Origin: Nomia melanderi
Taxonomy: Eukaryota > Arthropoda > Insecta > Hymenoptera > Halictidae
Reading direction: 5' to 3'
Assembly: GCF_051020985.1 (NCBI RefSeq)
Contig: NC_135006.1
Span: 17,191,501 to 17,255,500 of the forward strand
DNA length: 64,000 bases
The position numbers and the translations under genes were made by a program. The notes beneath the pieces are model-generated. The model was not told the origin of the DNA, ran no database searches, and worked only from the letters and a program-made list of their open reading frames with translations. Of this stretch, positions 59,718-64,000 are shown in pieces. How positions within the stretch are numbered: position 1 is the stretch's first letter; every line of letters begins with the position of its first letter.

Positions 59718-61880
59718 GCTGCTTTTCTAGAATAATACAGATTTTTCGTTTAAACGAACGGAAACGTTTGTATCGCAGTTCTCGTACATTCAAATAATAC
59801 ATCTAACACGTATATACGTTTGTTCGTGCGTTAAATATACGTGAACGATATTTTACCGTTTCTTGCAATTGTCACGCTCCCCAAAATAATGCGAGTCAGG
59901 TCGAAATGTTTCTGGCCCTTAACACGTAGCACGGCTACTACTGTCGATAACGGTCACACGGCGTGTCCGTCAAAGCGGTTCGAATGTAAAAGGTACGCAA
60001 AAGTGGCTCTAACGCGTTACTCTTGGTACGTTCGTTGAAAAATAAAAACTGTAAACAGTAAAGCGGAATAGAATTTCATGGCACTGTGGAAGGTTTCACG
60101 GGTTCCGCATGTAGATGAAAAGTGGCGTCGATCTACCAAACGATTTTAACGTTATGTAATTGCATTGTGCTAAACGGCTTGTACACGCGTTCAAAAGACT
60201 TTCCACAAGATTCTGTGTCACTTTAAAAGCCACACTTCCCGATTAAATGACAGCTGGTAGCCATTTTCCTTCAGGAAAACGCGTAAGATGCGCGAAAAGA
60301 ACTCCACTTCCTATAGAAACCACGCGCGTTGCGTGGGACGTAACGATACATGTGTGGAACATCGTAAAGATACAGAGGACTCTGTGGTAGAAACCTCGTC
60401 ATTGGTGAATTTTTCTTTATCCGAAAAACGAACGATTTATCTCGTTATTCGTTCGACGAACGTTCGTCGATAAAACCGACGGTATCTCCTGATTAATATT
60501 TTAAACGTAATTCGACAAATACCATTTTTTTTTACCATTTCCTCTGTAACACGCAATTCCGTGCTTCTTATTCTTTAAGAGCATACAGGAAAGAATAAAT
60601 TTTCGAATCGACGAATCAATGCAATAATAAATCCCTACAACTGTTTTTCCCATTCGTTCGCATCGTGGATGAAGTTCATGAATAATTGAACAATTAGAAG
60701 AGCTCTCTTACGTAGTTGTATCCAGTGGTTCGTTCAGACTCTAACCGCCAACGCTTCCACATGGCAATGCTGATTATTCATTCATTCTCTTAGCCCATGC
60801 TCATTTAGTTCACCTTGGATTTTCAACAATTGATATTTACACTTTGCTCCTCGTATGTTTCGTTCTTTTGTAATGTTGAGCGTCACATTAAAATGGTATA
60901 GTAATTTTAAGGATCCCCAGCCCCGAACAGAAAATCCCATTACGCGAAACGTCCGCATGGATTTCAACTCTCTGCTACTAGCTTCGGTTCTTTCACGTAG
61001 ATGGCGAGCCAATGGATGCTTAGCGCAGCCAATGTGTCGGTAACGTAGATTCTAGGTAAAGTCAATTTCTGTTTGTTGGTAGAAATTGTTTATAAAGTTA
61101 CAAAATATATTCGTTTCAATGAAATTATTAAAACTATTGAATACATTGTTAATTTGTGTTCATACGTTGATATTTATTAATTTCATACTGCATTAATTTT
61201 GTTATAATCACGAAACAAAATTCGGCCCATAGAGGGTTAAATAAATATATTGAATAAAGAAACACGCACATTAGTATTTTATTTATCACTTGTCCTACAG
61301 CAAAGGTACAAAGCAGGAATTATTAATTCTTCGATACGAAAATTCTTATATTACCCATTATCTAGTTATTTACGTTGAAAATTTCTATTCGAAGTCAATG
61401 ATCTTCCAGGTAATCGTTTTCTTGTAATTTCAATGTAGCGGTCAAAGTGTTAACCAGTATTTCTACGACGAATGTTAAATTCAGTTTTTCCGACGTGCAA
61501 ATTCCAAAGGTGAAATAAATAATACTAGAATATACGTTCCAATGATTAGCGTGCACAAAGTGAAATATTCTCGGAATGACCGGTCCTCGTCGGTTCCAGG
61601 AATTCAATTCCAGGAATTTAATCATCGCGGTCCGTCGCGATTTTTATTATGGACGCGCAGGTACCACGGGTCTTCCCGAAAATCCTTCTTAGTAGGATTA
61701 AGCGGGTAACCCATTTCGCAGTAGTACAATAGCCGAAAATTCCTTAGACTCTTCCAATAGGTAAATAGCCGTAGGTAATAACAGCGGGGACCGGTAGCGA
61801 GTACGACCGGAAGTCGCCGAATATCGCCGATAAGGGACGAAAAATGGGAAACAGGCGTAATGATTCCGAATGATTTAGTA
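59718..61880. other. Upstream region of the BTB gene
   Basis: A minus-strand acceptor TATTATTCTAG at about 59,728 suggests the start codon sits in an exon with a short leader, preceded by at least one non-coding exon. CCAAT boxes occur near 61,010 and 61,030. A GGTTAAATAAATAT AT-rich part follows at 61,080-61,400. No coding exon is visible; the promoter could be anywhere here. Confidence 0.4.
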
Positions 61881-61886
61881 TCAGTT
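61881..61886 (+). promoter_or_regulatory. Initiator-like site of a plus-strand transcript
   Basis: TCAGTT fits the arthropod initiator TCAGTY, and GGAGC lies at about +28 where a DPE would be (one mismatch). A second TCAGTC is at 61,892. Downstream sequence has the pyrimidine and CpG content of a 5' leader and reaches a strong donor at 62,386. Confidence 0.35.
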
Positions 61887-62385
61887 CACCGTCAGTCGCC
61901 GTTCGCGAAGGAGCTCTCTCCTCTCTCGTCTCTTAGACAATCAGTCGTCTTCGCGCAGTGTACGTCGGGCTTCTTGTGGCTTCATCCGGTTTTCTAGAAC
62001 AGTGTTAGATTTTATTGAAAAGTATATTGGACAATGTTGAACAGTGTTGGACTTTATTGAGAAGTATATTGGATAATGCTGAACAGTGTTAGACTTTATT
62101 GAAAAGTGTATTGGACAATGTTGAAGAGTGTTTGCCAGTATTAGACTTTATTGGACTTTATTGGACAATATTGGACAATGTTGAAGAGTGTTCGTCAGTA
62201 TTAGTCAATGCTGGAGGATGCTGGAGGATGCTGGAGGATGCTGGAGGATGCTGGAGGATGCTGGAGGATGCTGGAGGATGCTGGAGGATGCTGGAGGATG
62301 CTGAGGAATGCTGATCACTGGTCATCCAGGATAAACCATCCATCTCAGTTTGTTCGGAGTTTTGTGCGGATTGTGGCAACGATCG
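61883..62385 (+). other. Probable non-coding first exon of an unidentified gene
   Basis: The stretch runs from an initiator-like site to CGATCG|GTGAGTCG, a near-perfect donor. It has several short upstream frames but no conserved protein. Its second half is made of tandem repeats (61,997-62,310). The rest of the gene would lie to the right of the window. Confidence 0.35.
61997..62310. repeat. Composite minisatellite: 42-bp units followed by nine perfect 10-bp units
   Basis: GAACAGTGTT recurs at 61,997, 62,039 and 62,081, a 42-bp period. Degenerate TTGGACAATGTTGAAGAGTG units follow, then CTGGAGGATG nine times without error at 62,211-62,300 and one altered copy. Translations such as GGCWRMLEDA follow from the repeat. 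Confidence 0.95.
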
Positions 62386-64000
62386 GTGAGTCGCATGCTT
62401 TTTTTTACTCCGGTTACCGATCATGTCATAGGGCGAAAGGTCCGTAATGGCACCGGTGACTGGTAGTACCATTTTAGTAGTTTTTGACTTCGCGAGTACA
62501 GTGACCTCGGATATGATTTATACCCGAGAGTAGTGACATTTCTCTATGTGTTTCTTAGATAGGATAGGGTTTTCTTGTACGTCGCGTTTAAAGTTATAGA
62601 ATTTGCATTAATGTGATTTGTTATTGAATTGCAAGAAGTTGTATAGTTTCGTATGTAATTATTAAATATAAATGTTAAGGAAAGTAAATGGAAATATGCT
62701 GATACATTGATTCTACAGATGTCTTATTTTGTCTTTGGTTTTTTATTCTCAAATTTGAACTAGAATTCTAAAGATTAATGATTAATATTACCATTTGTTA
62801 GCATTGCATTTTGTCTAATTGCGTGAATGTGATACTAGAACAATGTACAAGAAAACAATTCGCGACAGGCAGACACACGAATCGAAGTGACAATGTTGAA
62901 ATACTTTTGCTTCCGATTTAAAAACGATTGCTTCGACGAAGGTGTTGCCTGAGGGTTCTTAAATATTTCTCATTTATTCAGATCAGATTAATTTTAATTA
63001 AAACGTTGCTCAAGTGTCATTCTTTCTTTATATTTCTATCTGTATTACTTATCTTTCTTTGAAGAACATTACATTTCCATATTAAAATATATTTTTATCT
63101 ATAGAAAATTAAAATCATTTTTCAAAATAATTCGAGTCATTTTTAAAAGCAAATCAGAAAATCTTAGCCCGTTAGAGCTTGAAATTAACAATTTTCTAGC
63201 TAGGATTTTCAGGATAATCATTCTGCGTTAATTGCTTCTATTTTCTGCTGAATTTAAATACATAAAAACAAATCTACCACGAAATAGGTGCGCATTCTTT
63301 TTCCTTCTCTTCCTCTTGTTCGGTCGAACACGATAATCAACAAATCTGAAAATTTGTATCTTGCGATGTTGGATCAAGTGAAATAAATGATAATTGAATA
63401 CGAATTTCAATGTATAATGCTGAATGATCAATATTTTAACAATGTGTCGCTAAGCGTGTGCAGTCGATTTTAAATTTCGATAATCCGAGTCGATAGTTGA
63501 TAACCTGCAGGTATTTGCAGACGTCCTTTAATAATAAATTAAATAATAAATTAAACTAATTTATAGCTGCATTTATGAATGAGAATCGAGATAACAAAAC
63601 GCGAAGCATTTGATTTATCTGCTTCGACCGCGACTTTTCCACTTTTCCTTTCTACGAAATTTACAAAATTTACGAAATCGTTCTATAGTCCTTTCGAAAG
63701 ATTGATGATCCCTTTCGATTTGTTGATTATGCCGGTTCGATATCGAGCAGCATTATTTCACAGGAATGGCAGATTGCCGAAGAAAGCAAGAGGCTATATG
63801 CCGAAGAGGCCCCGACAAAATGTCGCTCAAGAGGGCAACTATCAATGGTGCTCCATTTTAGCATGTAAATGGAACGCCATTCTCTTGTCGCTACTTTGTC
63901 ACTGTACTCACATTAATTTTAGTAGTTGTAGTTGTAGTTGTAGTTAATTTGGGCTGGCCACAGCCGCTCCATCCACCAGCAACAATGGGCATTTCGCGAT
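62386..64000. other. AT-rich stretch, probably an intron
   Basis: Starts with the GTGAGT donor. No exon recognised. GTAGTT repeats occur near 63,920-63,945 and an AATAATAAATTAAATAATAAATTAA duplication near 63,528. Confidence 0.45.

Noticed and set aside
62099..62472. Open frame with GGCWRMLEDA repeats
   Set aside because: Translation of the 10-bp minisatellite; 10 is not a multiple of 3, so the pattern is a 30-bp artefact.
1..64000. tRNA, rRNA, microRNA or CRISPR loci
   Set aside because: I looked for T-arm GGTTCGAATCC-type boxes, known insect microRNA seeds I can recall and regular spacer repeats, and found none convincing by eye; a covariance-model search was not possible.

Overview
The window reads as animal nuclear DNA, most likely from an insect and probably a hymenopteran (bee, ant or wasp). 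Reasons: short GT-AG introns, arthropod gene families, GC-rich and CpG-rich spacers next to AT-rich gene blocks, and many microsatellites. No bacterial operon, CRISPR array, tRNA or rRNA was found. Five protein-coding genes can be read exon by exon.

Layout. 1-13,860 holds no gene I can support. 13,861-26,208 (minus) is a calcium-dependent transglutaminase (annulin/hemocyte TG type) with nine shared exons and two alternative first exons; the distal one encodes a myristoylation-type MGKCCSCF start. Its introns are full of short elements bounded by TTAA, resembling non-autonomous piggyBac-like transposons. 27,282-31,100 is a compact AT-rich block: Tim21 (minus), ENY2/e(y)2 (plus, head-to-head with Tim21) and NEDD8 (plus). 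Tim21 serves mitochondrial import, ENY2 serves SAGA/TREX-2, and NEDD8 is the cullin modifier.

30,336-59,717 (minus) is one large BTB/POZ transcription-factor gene. Four shared exons (58,499-59,717) encode the BTB domain and an acidic/serine-rich linker and end after the first base of a codon. Downstream over 24 kb lie seven separate terminal exons, each with an acceptor in the matching phase and its own stop codon. Five encode a pair of C2H2 zinc fingers. Two (54,410-54,630 and 30,336-30,568) encode a cysteine-rich domain that looks like the C-terminal zinc ribbon of piggyBac-type transposases. The last terminal exon lies antisense inside a NEDD8 intron. This is the lola/mod(mdg4)/Broad style of architecture (one BTB, many DNA-binding ends), here with apparently transposase-derived ends.

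The spacers of this array contain several inverted-repeat elements that share sequence, including one 70-100 bp class upstream of a finger exon, plus GA, TA and TTCG microsatellites. At the right end (61,880-62,385) there is a probable non-coding first exon of another plus-strand gene, carrying 42-bp and 10-bp tandem repeats. Three, possibly four, introns in the window need GC-AG splicing to keep the reading frame, which is far above the usual rate of about one percent.
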